From: Numidum massiliense
Lineage (GTDB): Bacteria > Bacillota > Bacilli > Thermoactinomycetales > Novibacillaceae
Length of the DNA stretch: 64,000 bases
Direction: 5' to 3'
Assembly: GCF_001375555.1 (NCBI RefSeq)
Contig: NZ_CTDZ01000009.1
Location: 737,758-801,757 of the forward strand
The notes beneath the pieces are model-generated. The model saw only the letters and a list, made by a program, of their open reading frames with translations. It searched no databases and had not been told where the DNA came from. Of the stretch, positions 43,021 to 51,627 are shown in pieces. Position numbers and translations under genes: made by a program. Position 1 is the first letter of the stretch; each line of letters begins with the position of its first letter.

Positions 43021-43559
43021 CGGTGTGTCATTTTACATCGCCCAAGCGACCCGAAGGGCTCCATGTCAAGCCGCCATCGGCGCTCATTCTAGTCGAGGTT
43101 ACTTTTACACAAATTAGGGCTTGATCACGTCACGGTCCCAACCCATACATAAAGGTCTCGACTGATGATCAAGGCATTATTAAGGTGGATTTCTTAATTT
43201 GTTATGAAGTGAAAAATGAGGTGGATTTATGGTTCAATGTGATGAATGGAAAGCTATATCAATTAACAGCCTTGGGAAAAATATAAGGGTCTGCTTTTCA
43301 ATCAAATTCACATTGGTATGCATATTGATTATGTGTTAAAAATGGAGCCTTCCTTTCTCGGACAGGCAATATCGTCAGCTTTTGGGCGTTTTAGATAAGC
43401 TATAACAGTATATCTATTATTCTACTAAGCTACCTCAATCAAGACAAAAAATTTTGACCTGACAAGCAGGAATTAGCCGACTTTCGTCGAATACACTGAC
43501 ATAGCAGACAATCTAGGCATCGTAGATCATAAACTATGCGACGATAGGAGGTAGATGAA
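43021..43559. other. 539-bp region without an intact gene; possible IS scar
   Basis: Near 43060 the sequence GGCTCCATGTCAAGCCG nearly matches GGCTCCGTGTCAAGCCG just inside the IS3 right end at ~52900, suggesting a remnant of a related element. A 50-60 codon open stretch around 43170-43340 (KVDFLICYEVKNEVDLWFN) has no recognised product and no RBS. The AGGAGG of the following regulator ends the region. Confidence 0.4.
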
Positions 43560-44879
43560 ATGGAAATCGATTCGATAACCCTCGGATCACTCATGCGGAA
43601 ACGCCGCAAGGAAATGGGGCTGACGTTAAGCGACTTAGCCGATGAAAGCGTCTCCGTTCCGACAATTAGCAACATCGAACGCGGCATTACCCACAACCTG
43701 AGCAGCGATAAAGTTGCCTACATACGGGAAAAACTCGGTTTAACGGATGACGTGCTAATGCAAATGCAGCAAAAAACGGAAGTTGAAGAACAGCAGTTTA
43801 AGCGGAAATTGTCCATTATTAGGAACTTGCTCGAGGTAAAGCAGTTCGATGAAGCGCGCAGGAGAATAAGTGATTTAGAGAAAGAAGAGCGGTTAGCAGA
43901 GTTCCCGCAGTTGGCCGTAGATGTGCAATTGCAGAAAGGATCTGTCTTGTGGCGGCAAGGCCACTATGACCGCGCAAAAAATGCGTTGCAACAAGTGTTT
44001 CGCTTGCACAAGGAAACTGGTGTTGATACGAACGCAAACCTTGAAGCCGAAGCGTATTTTAACTTGTCATTGACGGTATTTTATGGCGACCAAGATTATG
44101 AGAAAGCGATTGAGTATGCCGACTTAGGTTTGGAAGCCATTCGTAAGGAGGACAGTCAGCTTAAGGGGCGTCTATTGTACCAGAAGGCGAACTGTTACTA
44201 CCATTTTGAACGAGATACCGAGGCATACAGGTATGCGATGGAGTCACGTGCACTATGTGAGCAGACACACGACATCAAGATTTTCCTGCTAACGTACAAC
44301 ATGGAAGGTCTGGTTCTTTCTAACCAACGGCTTTACAAACAGGCGATCAAAGTGTTTGAACAGGCACTGGATCGGGCTACGTTGTATTATAATGAGCCGC
44401 GTTTAGTAAGTGTCCTCTATCTCAATATGGGTGATTCGTATTATCGGAAAAAAGAGTACGATAAGGCTTTGGAGTATTACGATATTGCCTTTGACTTAAT
44501 TCGGCACAGTCCAGAACATACGCTAGTAGTTGTGTATTATTCGTATGGGGAAGTGTATTACGAGTTAGAGGAATACGATAAGGCGATCGAATATGTGAAT
44601 AAGGCTAGTGCACTCGCGGAGAAACTTCGGATTAGTTCGGAGTACTTACCGCTTCTGATCCTTAAAGCGAAAATTGCTATGGGTAAGAATGAGTCCGAAG
44701 TAGAAAGGGTCTGTCAAGAAGGCATTAAACTGGCCAAGAAAAGTAAGTTGTACAACAAAATGAAGGAGTTTCACTTCGTTTTAGCGAATTATTTTGAGCG
44801 AGCGGGTAATCGCGAAGCATTTAGGCAGGAGGCCGAAAATATGTATCATATTGAGGCTTTACTGCAAAGGAGGGAATGA
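43560..44879 (+). CDS. RRNPP-family peptide-responsive regulator (HTH + TPR)
   Basis: 439 residues. An XRE-type HTH (SLMRKRRKEMGLTLSDLADE, PTISNIERGI) covers residues 8-60. About eight TPR-like repeats follow (e.g. AEAYFNLSLTVFYGDQDYEK, LVSVLYLNMGDSYYRKKEYD, VVVYYSYGEVYYELEEYD). This is the plan of PlcR/NprR/PrgX-like receptors, which bind re-imported signalling peptides. A tiny secreted-peptide gene starts one base after its stop. Good RBS (AGGAGGTAGATGAA). Target genes unknown. Confidence 0.88.
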   Translation: MEIDSITLGSLMRKRRKEMGLTLSDLADESVSVPTISNIERGITHNLSSDKVAYIREKLGLTDDVLMQMQQKTEVEEQQFKRKLSIIRNLLEVKQFDEARRRISDLEKEERLAEFPQLAVDVQLQKGSVLWRQGHYDRAKNALQQVFRLHKETGVDTNANLEAEAYFNLSLTVFYGDQDYEKAIEYADLGLEAIRKEDSQLKGRLLYQKANCYYHFERDTEAYRYAMESRALCEQTHDIKIFLLTYNMEGLVLSNQRLYKQAIKVFEQALDRATLYYNEPRLVSVLYLNMGDSYYRKKEYDKALEYYDIAFDLIRHSPEHTLVVVYYSYGEVYYELEEYDKAIEYVNKASALAEKLRISSEYLPLLILKAKIAMGKNESEVERVCQEGIKLAKKSKLYNKMKEFHFVLANYFERAGNREAFRQEAENMYHIEALLQRRE

Positions 44880-44880
44880 A

Positions 44881-45012
44881 TTGAAAAAAATTGTCGCATC
44901 ACTTACTATCATTGCACTATTACTGATGCCGTTTACTGCTTTTGCCAGTCCCACGGGACCTGGCCCTGATTTAGGTGCATTAAAAGTTAAACAAAAACAG
45001 ATTGTGAAGTAA
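44881..45012 (+). CDS. Secreted signalling propeptide of the RRNPP pair
   Basis: 43 residues from a TTG with AAGGAGG 7 nt upstream, beginning 1 nt after the receptor stop. It has a classical signal peptide (KKIVASLTIIALLLMPFTAF, likely cleavage after AFA). The mature part is SPTGPGPDLGALKVKQKQ plus IVK. This is the shape of Phr/NprX/PapR precursors; the active peptide would be cut from the C-terminal 20 residues. The sequence is unlike the pheromones I know (e.g. SKPDIVG). A terminator follows. Confidence 0.8.
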   Translation: MKKIVASLTIIALLLMPFTAFASPTGPGPDLGALKVKQKQIVK

Positions 45013-45051
45013 AAGGGTGTTCATGCGTTAAGTTCATCGCCTAAGGGTTTC

Positions 45052-45079
45052 GGGGATAGTGAGTACACTGTCCCCTTTT
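45052..45079 (+). terminator. Terminator of the RRNPP receptor-peptide operon
   Basis: 10-bp stem GGGGATAGTG / CACTGTCCCC (one G-U), loop AGTA, followed by TTTT. Confidence 0.82.
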
Positions 45080-45185
45080 ATAATTTGTCTCTTTCATATG
45101 GACTGCTTTTTGCGGTTTCTTGGCGGAAACCCTCATTTCGAAACTATTTGTATGTTTTATCTAAATCCCCTTAATACCCTTGTAA

Positions 45186-45344
45186 CTATTCGTTTTCCTC
45201 GCACTGCACCTTTATGAATTCCCACATTTTAATGAGCTTCTTCACCTTGTGTTCCGGATCGGCTGCTAAGTCATGAAGCATATCGTGAAACAAAGAGTGT
45301 TTTTTCATCTCGATAAAAACGGTGTACTCAACGTTACTTACTTT
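45186..45344 (-). pseudogene. Truncated duplicate of the adjacent XRE gene's C-terminus
   Basis: The minus strand encodes VEYTVFIEMKKHSLFHDMLH then DLAADPEHKVKKLIKMWEFI and ends in a stop. This parallels the neighbour's AEFIIFNEMKRNPQFASMIH and DLMKDPERNVKKMIRVWHAM. An in-frame stop precedes the block and the HTH part is missing. It is therefore a paralogue remnant, or conceivably a ~40-residue peptide from an internal ATG. Confidence 0.65.
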
Positions 45345-45379
45345 TCAAGTGTACTTAAATCACTGGATTCACCAACTGA

Positions 45380-45769
45380 TTAATCGTGTTCGTGATCCTG
45401 CATGGCATGCCATACTCTAATCATTTTTTTAACATTGCGTTCGGGATCTTTCATAAGATCATGGATCATTGAGGCGAACTGCGGGTTTCTCTTCATTTCA
45501 TTGAAGATGATAAATTCAGCTTCTGTAAGTTCAATCGTTTGCCCAGCAAATATGAGCATTGGTTGCGTTTGATTATCCGTACGTCCCACATGGTAGTCAA
45601 TGCTGACATCAAAGAAATTTGCAAAGGCGATGATAAGATCCATTTCAGGTTTTCTAAATCCATTTTCATAACCTGAAATAGTGGATTCGGCAAGGTTAAA
45701 TTTCATCCCTAATTCCTTCATAGTCAAATTGTTTTGCTTTCGAAGTTCTCGTAGACGATTGCTGAGCAT
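45380..45769 (-). CDS. XRE-family regulator (129 aa)
   Basis: The second ATG (45769) has GAGAGGAG at ideal distance, giving MLSNRLRELRKQNNLTMKEL. HTH residues 1-60 include STISGYENGFRKPEMDLIIA. The C-terminal ~60 residues carry the FNEMKRNPQFASMIHDL helix shared with the remnant next door. It resembles phage/ICE-type repressors. It is divergent from another HTH gene, with a repeated operator-like motif between them, so it probably represses its own promoter. Confidence 0.85.
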   Translation of the reverse strand: MLSNRLRELRKQNNLTMKELGMKFNLAESTISGYENGFRKPEMDLIIAFANFFDVSIDYHVGRTDNQTQPMLIFAGQTIELTEAEFIIFNEMKRNPQFASMIHDLMKDPERNVKKMIRVWHAMQDHEHD

Positions 45770-45796
45770 GCTCATACTCCTCTCGGTTTCATTATA

Positions 45797-45847
45797 CTTT
45801 GCACATTGCAAACGTGCAGTTTTTTTAACTTAACTTTGCAAAATGCA
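45797..45847. promoter_or_regulatory. Repeated operator motif in the divergent XRE promoter region
   Basis: CTTTGCACATTGCA (45797-45810) and CTTTGCAAAATGCA (45834-45847) are the same 14-bp motif with an internal TGCA...TGCA symmetry. They are 37 bp apart and lie between divergent XRE genes. They are likely repressor sites. Confidence 0.6.
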
Positions 45848-45918
45848 TTGACAAGGCGATTGAAACAGATTATTATTAACCAAAACAATTCGAAACGAGA
45901 AGTTTAGGGGGTGATTAA

Positions 45919-46149
45919 TTGGATAGTTTATTGAAACGGACGCGATTCGCACATGGGTTGAGCATTGAAGAAGCTGCAAAAAAGCTTGGTATCCCTAGCG
46001 GTTATTTATCACAAATTGAAAATGGACATCGCTTAATTAGTGCTGAGCGTGCTACACAGATCGCCAAGATATACGACCAAAAACGAATCGACTTATTCAA
46101 ACCTATTCGCTACGCAACGCGAGAAGCCGGAACGTTATCTCTTGATTAA
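45919..46149 (+). CDS. Small XRE-family HTH protein (76 aa)
   Basis: TTG start with GGGGGTG upstream. Almost the whole protein is an HTH: KRTRFAHGLSIEEAAKKLGI then PSGYLSQIENGHRL. No ligand or oligomerisation domain. Divergent from the 45380 regulator; forms a small HTH cluster of the kind found in integrated elements. Confidence 0.82.
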   Translation: MDSLLKRTRFAHGLSIEEAAKKLGIPSGYLSQIENGHRLISAERATQIAKIYDQKRIDLFKPIRYATREAGTLSLD

Positions 46150-46272
46150 GGTAAATATGGCCATCTTTCAGGTCGTACAGAAAAACGATTTAGTAAGGAA
46201 CTGTAATGGTAGTATAACCAGTTTTTGGTCATTGGATTCTATGTAACTTAGCGAAGATAAGGAGGTTTCGCC

Positions 46273-46536
46273 ATGCGCCAATGGCTCATCGACACCCGCC
46301 AGTCCAAAGGTCTAACCCAACAACACGTCGCTTGCCTTGCCGGAATCTCCCGCAGTTACTACTCACAAATTGAAAGCGGCGCCAAAACACCGGGTAAGGA
46401 AACGGCAAAAAAGGTGGCACACGCGTTACAGTGCCACGTCGCGCTTTTTTACTTAACAAAAGTCGACGATTGGTGTGTCGCTGAACTGAACAAACTGGTG
46501 CGTTCGTCACAGCAGTCTGTCGTGAGAAACGAATGA
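46273..46536 (+). CDS. Small XRE-family HTH protein (87 aa)
   Basis: ATG with AAGGAGG. HTH visible as TRQSKGLTQQHVACLAGISR and SYYSQIESGAKTPGKETAKK. The tail (LYLTKVDDWCVAELNKLVRS-like) is short. This resembles phage-type Cro/CI regulators. Third HTH gene in 1.2 kb. The 386 bp that follow to gltS show no gene. Confidence 0.84.
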   Translation: MRQWLIDTRQSKGLTQQHVACLAGISRSYYSQIESGAKTPGKETAKKVAHALQCHVALFYLTKVDDWCVAELNKLVRSSQQSVVRNE

Positions 46537-46922
46537 CTCATTGGCAATGGTTGGTCATGGATCAAGGGAAAGGGGGGATGAGATGGGTAGAGCGATAAGT
46601 AGCAAATCGGAAATCACAAATTAAAGCAGTGATCTGTGGGCATGATCTGTCATAGCGATGTGTCACGATAATGAGTCACTGCAATCGGTAAGGTCAGAAA
46701 GGCAAAGCGTTTGTTGCATATTGCAGGTCAACCTATCAACGGGTTAACGGTTTATAAAGTTTGGTAACGGGGTTGAAAACAGCGTGCAAGCAAAGGCTGC
46801 AACGTCCAAGGATCGGTAACAAAACCACGATCTATAAAGGGGTCTATAAACAGAGACATGGGGACGTTCAGGTGGCGCGCTCAATTTAAGAAAACATCAT
46901 CACTTATTGGGAGGAATCTTTC

Positions 46923-48311
46923 GTGTTTCCATCGGAAAAAATCACGTCTGCCAACGTAGAGACACTGTTGTTTTACGTGGCGGTGTTAGGGGTGTTGTTG
47001 CTCGTCGGGGTGTTTTTGCGCGTGAAGGTGAAGCTGTTTCAGAAGTTTTTCATTTCCGCTGCCCTCATCGCAGGGGCGTTAGGGCTCGCGCTCGGGTCGT
47101 ACGGATTAGGGGTGTTGCCGGCCGAGATGACGGAAAGTTGGGGCGCACTACCGGGGGCGCTCATCACCGTCGTGTTTGCGCCGATGTTGATGGGGATGAC
47201 GGTGCCTAATCCGAAGAAAGTCGGCAATATCATTATGCCACAGCTTTATTTCGGGTATATCGGTGAGTGTCTGCAAGTGTCGCTCCCGTTTATCCTTACG
47301 GCGCTACTACTCACGCCGTTGTGGGACGTGAATGGGATGTTTGGGTCCATTGTGGAAATCGGGTTTTCCGGCGGGCACGGGACGGCCGGTGGGATGGTCG
47401 ACGTGTTCGACACGCTCGGTTGGTCGGACGGGGGACCGCTCGGGATGACGTCGGCGACGGTTGGCCTACTCGTCGGTATTGTCGTCGGGATGATCCTCAT
47501 TAACTACGGGGTGCGTAAAGGGTACACGTCGGTCGTAAAGAATGTGCAGGAGCTGAAGGTGACACAAACGGGGGATCTCCTGCCGCGGGACAAGCAGGCT
47601 GTCGGGGCGAAGGTGACGCTCAATAAAGATGCCATTGAGTCATTTGCGTTTCATGCGGCACTCATCTCGCTAGCGATCTTGATCGGTTGGGGGATGCAAG
47701 TTGTGATCGGCCAGTGGATTGCGGGGATGCCGTTGTTCCCGCTGGCGATGGTCGGTGGCTTAGTCGTGCAGCTGTTGATCGGAAAGACGCGCTGGGCAGA
47801 GGCCGTCGATCGAGCGACGTTTCAGCGCATTCAAGGGTTGGCGCTTGAATTTCTCATCGTCGGGGCGATCGCTTCGATTAAAGTACCCGTCGTCGTCGCC
47901 TATGCGGTGCCGCTACTCGTCTTGATGGTCGTGACGGCCGCGCTAATGGTTTGGTACGTGTTTTGGGCAGGGCCGCGCTTGTTTTCCCGCCACTGGTTTG
48001 AAAGCGCCATCGTCAATTACGGGTCATTGACGGGCGTGGCGGCGGTCGGGTTGATGCTGCTGCGCACGGTGGATCCGGAGATGGAAACGGAGGCAGGACC
48101 GGGGTATGCGCTTCGTTCGCCCTTCATTAGCCCGTTTATTGGAGGCGGATTGGTCACGTCGATGCTACCGTCACTGGCGTTCACGTACGGGGCGTTGCCG
48201 GTTGGCCTCGTGTTTTTGGCGGTGGGGATCGGGTTATGTGTGTTGGCGCGGCTGACAGGGTATTGGGTGAGTCCGGTCGTACGGAAGGTGAGTCGTACAG
48301 TCGCTAACTGA
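46923..48311 (+). CDS. GltS-like Na+/glutamate-family symporter
   Basis: 462 residues with about ten to twelve membrane segments. The reentrant-loop motif GFSGGHGTAGGMVD matches the GltS family (glutamate:Na+ symporter). GGAGG-type RBS with an ATG-equivalent GTG start. Downstream (305 bp) is an ornithine cyclodeaminase-family gene; joint amino acid use is plausible. The exact substrate is uncertain. Confidence 0.85.
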   Translation: MFPSEKITSANVETLLFYVAVLGVLLLVGVFLRVKVKLFQKFFISAALIAGALGLALGSYGLGVLPAEMTESWGALPGALITVVFAPMLMGMTVPNPKKVGNIIMPQLYFGYIGECLQVSLPFILTALLLTPLWDVNGMFGSIVEIGFSGGHGTAGGMVDVFDTLGWSDGGPLGMTSATVGLLVGIVVGMILINYGVRKGYTSVVKNVQELKVTQTGDLLPRDKQAVGAKVTLNKDAIESFAFHAALISLAILIGWGMQVVIGQWIAGMPLFPLAMVGGLVVQLLIGKTRWAEAVDRATFQRIQGLALEFLIVGAIASIKVPVVVAYAVPLLVLMVVTAALMVWYVFWAGPRLFSRHWFESAIVNYGSLTGVAAVGLMLLRTVDPEMETEAGPGYALRSPFISPFIGGGLVTSMLPSLAFTYGALPVGLVFLAVGIGLCVLARLTGYWVSPVVRKVSRTVAN

Positions 48312-48616
48312 ACGAAGGTACTGGGTGAGTTTTGGCTGTCGGCAACGGTAGCCCGATTATAACGGACGTCATGCAGTCGAAAGTTGTTGTGGCGCATCAG
48401 TTGCTATGTCATCGACAGGTGTTGCGGTGCATACATGTGACGCATACATGCAACACACAGTTGGTGGACTAATTAGGGTTAAGCAGCCGCCCATATTTCG
48501 AAAGATTCCCTAAGTATACCCTAAATATAGTCGACGTTCGTCAGGAGAGTTGTTGATCCGGGAGTAGAGAGTCGTTCGTCACCAGAATTATAAGGTTCAT
48601 ACGAGGAGGAAGATCA

Positions 48617-49651
48617 ATGTTTGCCCATGAGTTATTGTACTTATCGCAAAGCGACGTCATCCGCTGTGGCGGTATGTCGATGCGTGCGGTAATGGCTGAT
48701 TTGGCACACGTGTTGGCACTGCATGCGGCGGGGGATTACGTGCTTCCGCCGAAGGTGGTGCTTCGTTGGGGAGATTTGGACAGTGAAGGGGAGCGAGGAC
48801 GTATTAACGGCATGCCCGGGTATGTCGGCGGTAGCGTCAACATCGCTGGCATGAAGTGGGTCGGCAGTGCGCCCCACAACCCGGCTAAATACGGGTTGCC
48901 ACGCGCGTCGGCGCTCATCGTGTTGAACGATCCAGAGACGATGTTACCGCTTGCGGTCATGGACGGGACGGTCATTAGCGCGATGCGCACGGGCGGGGTG
49001 ACGGGTGTGGCGGCGAGGTACTTGGCGCGCCCCGATGCGACGCTCGCCGGGATTATCGGCGCCGGGACGCAAAACCGCACCCAACTGATGGCGCTCAAAA
49101 CGGCGTTACCGCAACTTGCGACGGTGCGCGTGTACGATTTGTCAGCGGAACGGGCGGCGGCGTTTGCGGAAGCGGTTAGTGCACAATTAGCTCTTGATGT
49201 GATACCGGTGACGAGCGGGGAAGAAGCGGTGCGCGGCGCTGATGTCGTCGTGACCGCCACGACAGCTAAACGACCGGTCGTAGAGGCGCCGTGGTTCGGG
49301 GCAGGCTGCTTTTATGCACACGTCGGCGGGTTTGAAGCGGAATACGAGGTAGTGGAACGTGCGGATCAGATCGTCGTCGACCATTGGGAAGGGATTAAGC
49401 ACCGCGGCGCACAGACGCTCGCCTTGATGCACCGCGAGGGGCGTTTTTCCGACGACCAAATTGACGCGGAGCTGGGGGAGATCGTTACTGGCGACAAGTG
49501 TGGACGTACGGACGAGGAGGCGTTCATTTATTTTAATGCGGTCGGAATGGCGCTCGACGATTTGGTCGTCGCTAAGCGCGTGTATGACTGTGCGAAGACG
49601 CGTGGGGTTGGGACGTCGGTTCGTTTGTGGGAAGAGCCGGCGTTTGTGTAA
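48617..49651 (+). CDS. Ornithine cyclodeaminase / mu-crystallin family enzyme
   Basis: 344 residues. The Rossmann signature is GIIGAGTQNRTQLMAL. The substrate-side residues KYGLPRASALIVLND and the TVISAMRTGGVTGVAARYLA block are typical of the OCD family. RBS GAGGAGGAAG. Members cyclise ornithine to proline, or act as alanine dehydrogenases or in diaminopropionate synthesis; sequence alone does not choose. Ends before a strong terminator, probably forming a unit with the GltS-like gene. Confidence 0.85.
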   Translation: MFAHELLYLSQSDVIRCGGMSMRAVMADLAHVLALHAAGDYVLPPKVVLRWGDLDSEGERGRINGMPGYVGGSVNIAGMKWVGSAPHNPAKYGLPRASALIVLNDPETMLPLAVMDGTVISAMRTGGVTGVAARYLARPDATLAGIIGAGTQNRTQLMALKTALPQLATVRVYDLSAERAAAFAEAVSAQLALDVIPVTSGEEAVRGADVVVTATTAKRPVVEAPWFGAGCFYAHVGGFEAEYEVVERADQIVVDHWEGIKHRGAQTLALMHREGRFSDDQIDAELGEIVTGDKCGRTDEEAFIYFNAVGMALDDLVVAKRVYDCAKTRGVGTSVRLWEEPAFV

Positions 49652-49773
49652 GTGGTTGTACGTATATAAGGGTTGCGGATGGAACGAGTGAACGAGTCAT
49701 CGCCTAGTGGTTCGGTGGGTGGTGGTTCATGTCAACCGCCGTTGCGAGGCGCTAGCCTCAGTCAATTGAGGGA

Positions 49774-49819
49774 TCCGTTAGGCGGGCTGTTGTTATGTTT
49801 CCGCCTAACGGATTTTTTT
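49774..49819 (+). terminator. Strong terminator after the OCD-family gene
   Basis: Perfect 12-bp stem TCCGTTAGGCGG / CCGCCTAACGGA with a 15-nt loop and seven Ts. Confidence 0.95.
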
Positions 49820-50086
49820 AGGCTTGATGAATGCGAGTGGGGTTTAAATGCAAGGAACATCATTCCATGTTTCATTTGTAAACGTTTTATAACTATAGTA
49901 AAATGTACTGCATAATCGTGAGACTAGCAAATATAATAGAAAATGTTTTTGAGGGGGCCCATGAATGGTGGAATATTCATCCGGCGAGATTTCCAGATCA
50001 ACATCAACGTGGCCTTCATTCTAAAAAGTGGCTCTTCGCTCTTTCTCATGGGTAAACCATGGGAGCCTTTTCGCGCTTAAAAGGTT

Positions 50087-50143
50087 CTCATAGACGAAAG
50101 CAGCCGTCAAGAAAAGCGCTTGACTCCTGCTTTCGTCTATGAG
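50087..50143. repeat. Long hairpin between transposase stop and left IS end
   Basis: 17-bp perfect arms (CTCATAGACGAAAGCAG and complement) with a further 6-bp inner pairing GTCAAG/CTTGAC. It lies downstream of the minus-strand transposase and could terminate or block incoming transcription. Confidence 0.8.
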
Positions 50144-50169
50144 ATGGGGCAGCTAAGCGGAAAGGCTAG

Positions 50170-51423
50170 TTATGCTTGCCTCGACGCGCAAGCCCGAATG
50201 TACAACTTGTTTGCAGTCATGTACACCATATGAATGAGATTTTGGGGATTACGGTAACCACGTGCCCTTCGCTTTGCCGCCTGTATAAGGCTATTGAGAC
50301 CTTCTAAAAGACCGTTAGTCATACGTGTTGTAAACCAGCGCAAAATACCCTCCTTATGTTTCTTTATCGTCTTTGAGACACGTATAAATGGGGGTAATTG
50401 CGAGCGTGTTGCCCAGCCTAACCATTCATCTAAGAAAATGTCGGCAAAGAGTTGGTTAACCTGCCATAAATCCTGTAAAGCCAGTTTCATTCGATACGCC
50501 CGCCCCGTTTTAAGGTTACCATCTTTTAATCGCTCGAGTGTTTTCTTTTGATCGTTGGTTAACATATCTTCGTTCTTAAGCCAAATATATTTGGTTTTAT
50601 GTAACTCCGGCGTCTGTTTTTGCTCTTCCTTTCGGACGTCGTCGACTGCCTCGTTAACCATTTTCATCACATGAAACTTGTCGAATGTGATCTGGGCGTG
50701 CGGAAAGGCGTCCTGAATCCCCCTAATAAAAGCGGGGGACATGTCACAGCACATTTCAGCGATTTGATCTGCATCTACCCCGTTGCTGGATAAGTGCTCT
50801 CGAAAGCGATGGATCGTCTCCGAGCCCTTTCCTTCGACAGCAAATAGAACCAGTTTACGATCCGCATCCACAAACAAGGTGATGTACTGGTGACCTTTAC
50901 GAGAGGACGTTTCGTCTATCGCGACACGCTTTACATTAGACAGGTCAAGTTCCTCCATGGCTCTTTCCACGTAATGGCGAAAAATGCGCCATAACCGCGT
51001 GTCATGTTCACGTAGTTCACGAGAGGCAGCCTTCACTGGCATTTCCGACATTAGGCGCATCGCGTAGGATTCGAAATGCCAGGTAAAATGGGATGAGGGT
51101 CGAGACCAGCTGACGTGTACAGTGATGACCTTATGACATTGACGACAGGTTACACGAGGGACACGGGCATGGACATACGTTTTCCACTCCCAAAAATCTA
51201 AGTGCCGCCATGATTTTGAAGAAACATCGTATGCTTTGGAGGGGGTTCCACACGTTGGACATGGAAATTCGGCACCACGAGGGAAATCGAGATACAGGTT
51301 CCATTGTTCCTGTTCTTCGTCGTACGCCATGACTGTTAATTCCCAAGGTTTTTCGATTAAGAGCGCCGACTGCAATAGCTTAATTAACGTGGTATTCTCT
51401 GATGTGATCCACATAGTAACCAT
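50170..51423 (-). CDS. tnp: ISL3-family transposase
   Basis: About 417 residues from 51423 (or 414 from 51414); an earlier in-frame ATG falls inside the terminal repeat. The N-terminal zinc finger (CPTCGT ... CRQCH), the DDE catalytic domain (VAIDETSSRKGHQYITLFVD, CCDMSPAFIRGI, DKFHVMKMVNEAVD) and the terminal ...NGLLEGLNSLIQAAKRRARG with Glu are typical. No frameshift or stop is seen, so it may be active. Confidence 0.93.
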   Translation of the reverse strand: MVTMWITSENTTLIKLLQSALLIEKPWELTVMAYDEEQEQWNLYLDFPRGAEFPCPTCGTPSKAYDVSSKSWRHLDFWEWKTYVHARVPRVTCRQCHKVITVHVSWSRPSSHFTWHFESYAMRLMSEMPVKAASRELREHDTRLWRIFRHYVERAMEELDLSNVKRVAIDETSSRKGHQYITLFVDADRKLVLFAVEGKGSETIHRFREHLSSNGVDADQIAEMCCDMSPAFIRGIQDAFPHAQITFDKFHVMKMVNEAVDDVRKEEQKQTPELHKTKYIWLKNEDMLTNDQKKTLERLKDGNLKTGRAYRMKLALQDLWQVNQLFADIFLDEWLGWATRSQLPPFIRVSKTIKKHKEGILRWFTTRMTNGLLEGLNSLIQAAKRRARGYRNPQNLIHMVYMTANKLYIRACASRQA

Positions 51424-51627
51424 ACCGCCTTTTCTATCTTTTTTAGCAGTATGGACAACTTTGGAATCAGCAATACCCATCAGCTATAGCGAGGAGGCTA
51501 AAAAGTCTACTTCTCGAAAACTATTTCCAAGGGGGAAAAAGTAATGAGTGATTTTAGTGCTAGACTAAAAAGTAGACACACCGAATCGGGGGATTATAAT
51601 AAAACTAAATGATTCGAGGTGTTCTAC

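Larger units (their letters stand above)
50022..51506. mobile_element. Complete ISL3-family insertion sequence with 8-bp target duplication
   Basis: The element spans 50030-51498 (1469 bp). Its ends are imperfect inverted repeats, left GGCTCTTCGCTCTTTCTCAT and right (complement) GCCTCCTCGCTATAGCTGAT, 16 of 22 bases matching. It is flanked by identical TAAAAAGT at 50022-50029 and 51499-51506. An 8-bp duplication and GGCTCTT-like ends are typical of ISL3. It encodes one minus-strand transposase and carries a long hairpin near the left end. Confidence 0.88.

Noticed and set aside
46537-46922. Possible riboswitch or gene in the 386-bp gap before gltS
   Set aside because: No ORF with RBS, no strong hairpin-T-run and no known riboswitch motif was found.
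48312-48616. Possible gene or terminator between gltS-like and OCD genes
   Set aside because: Only short imperfect repeats (CATACATG) were seen; no ORF or T-run hairpin.
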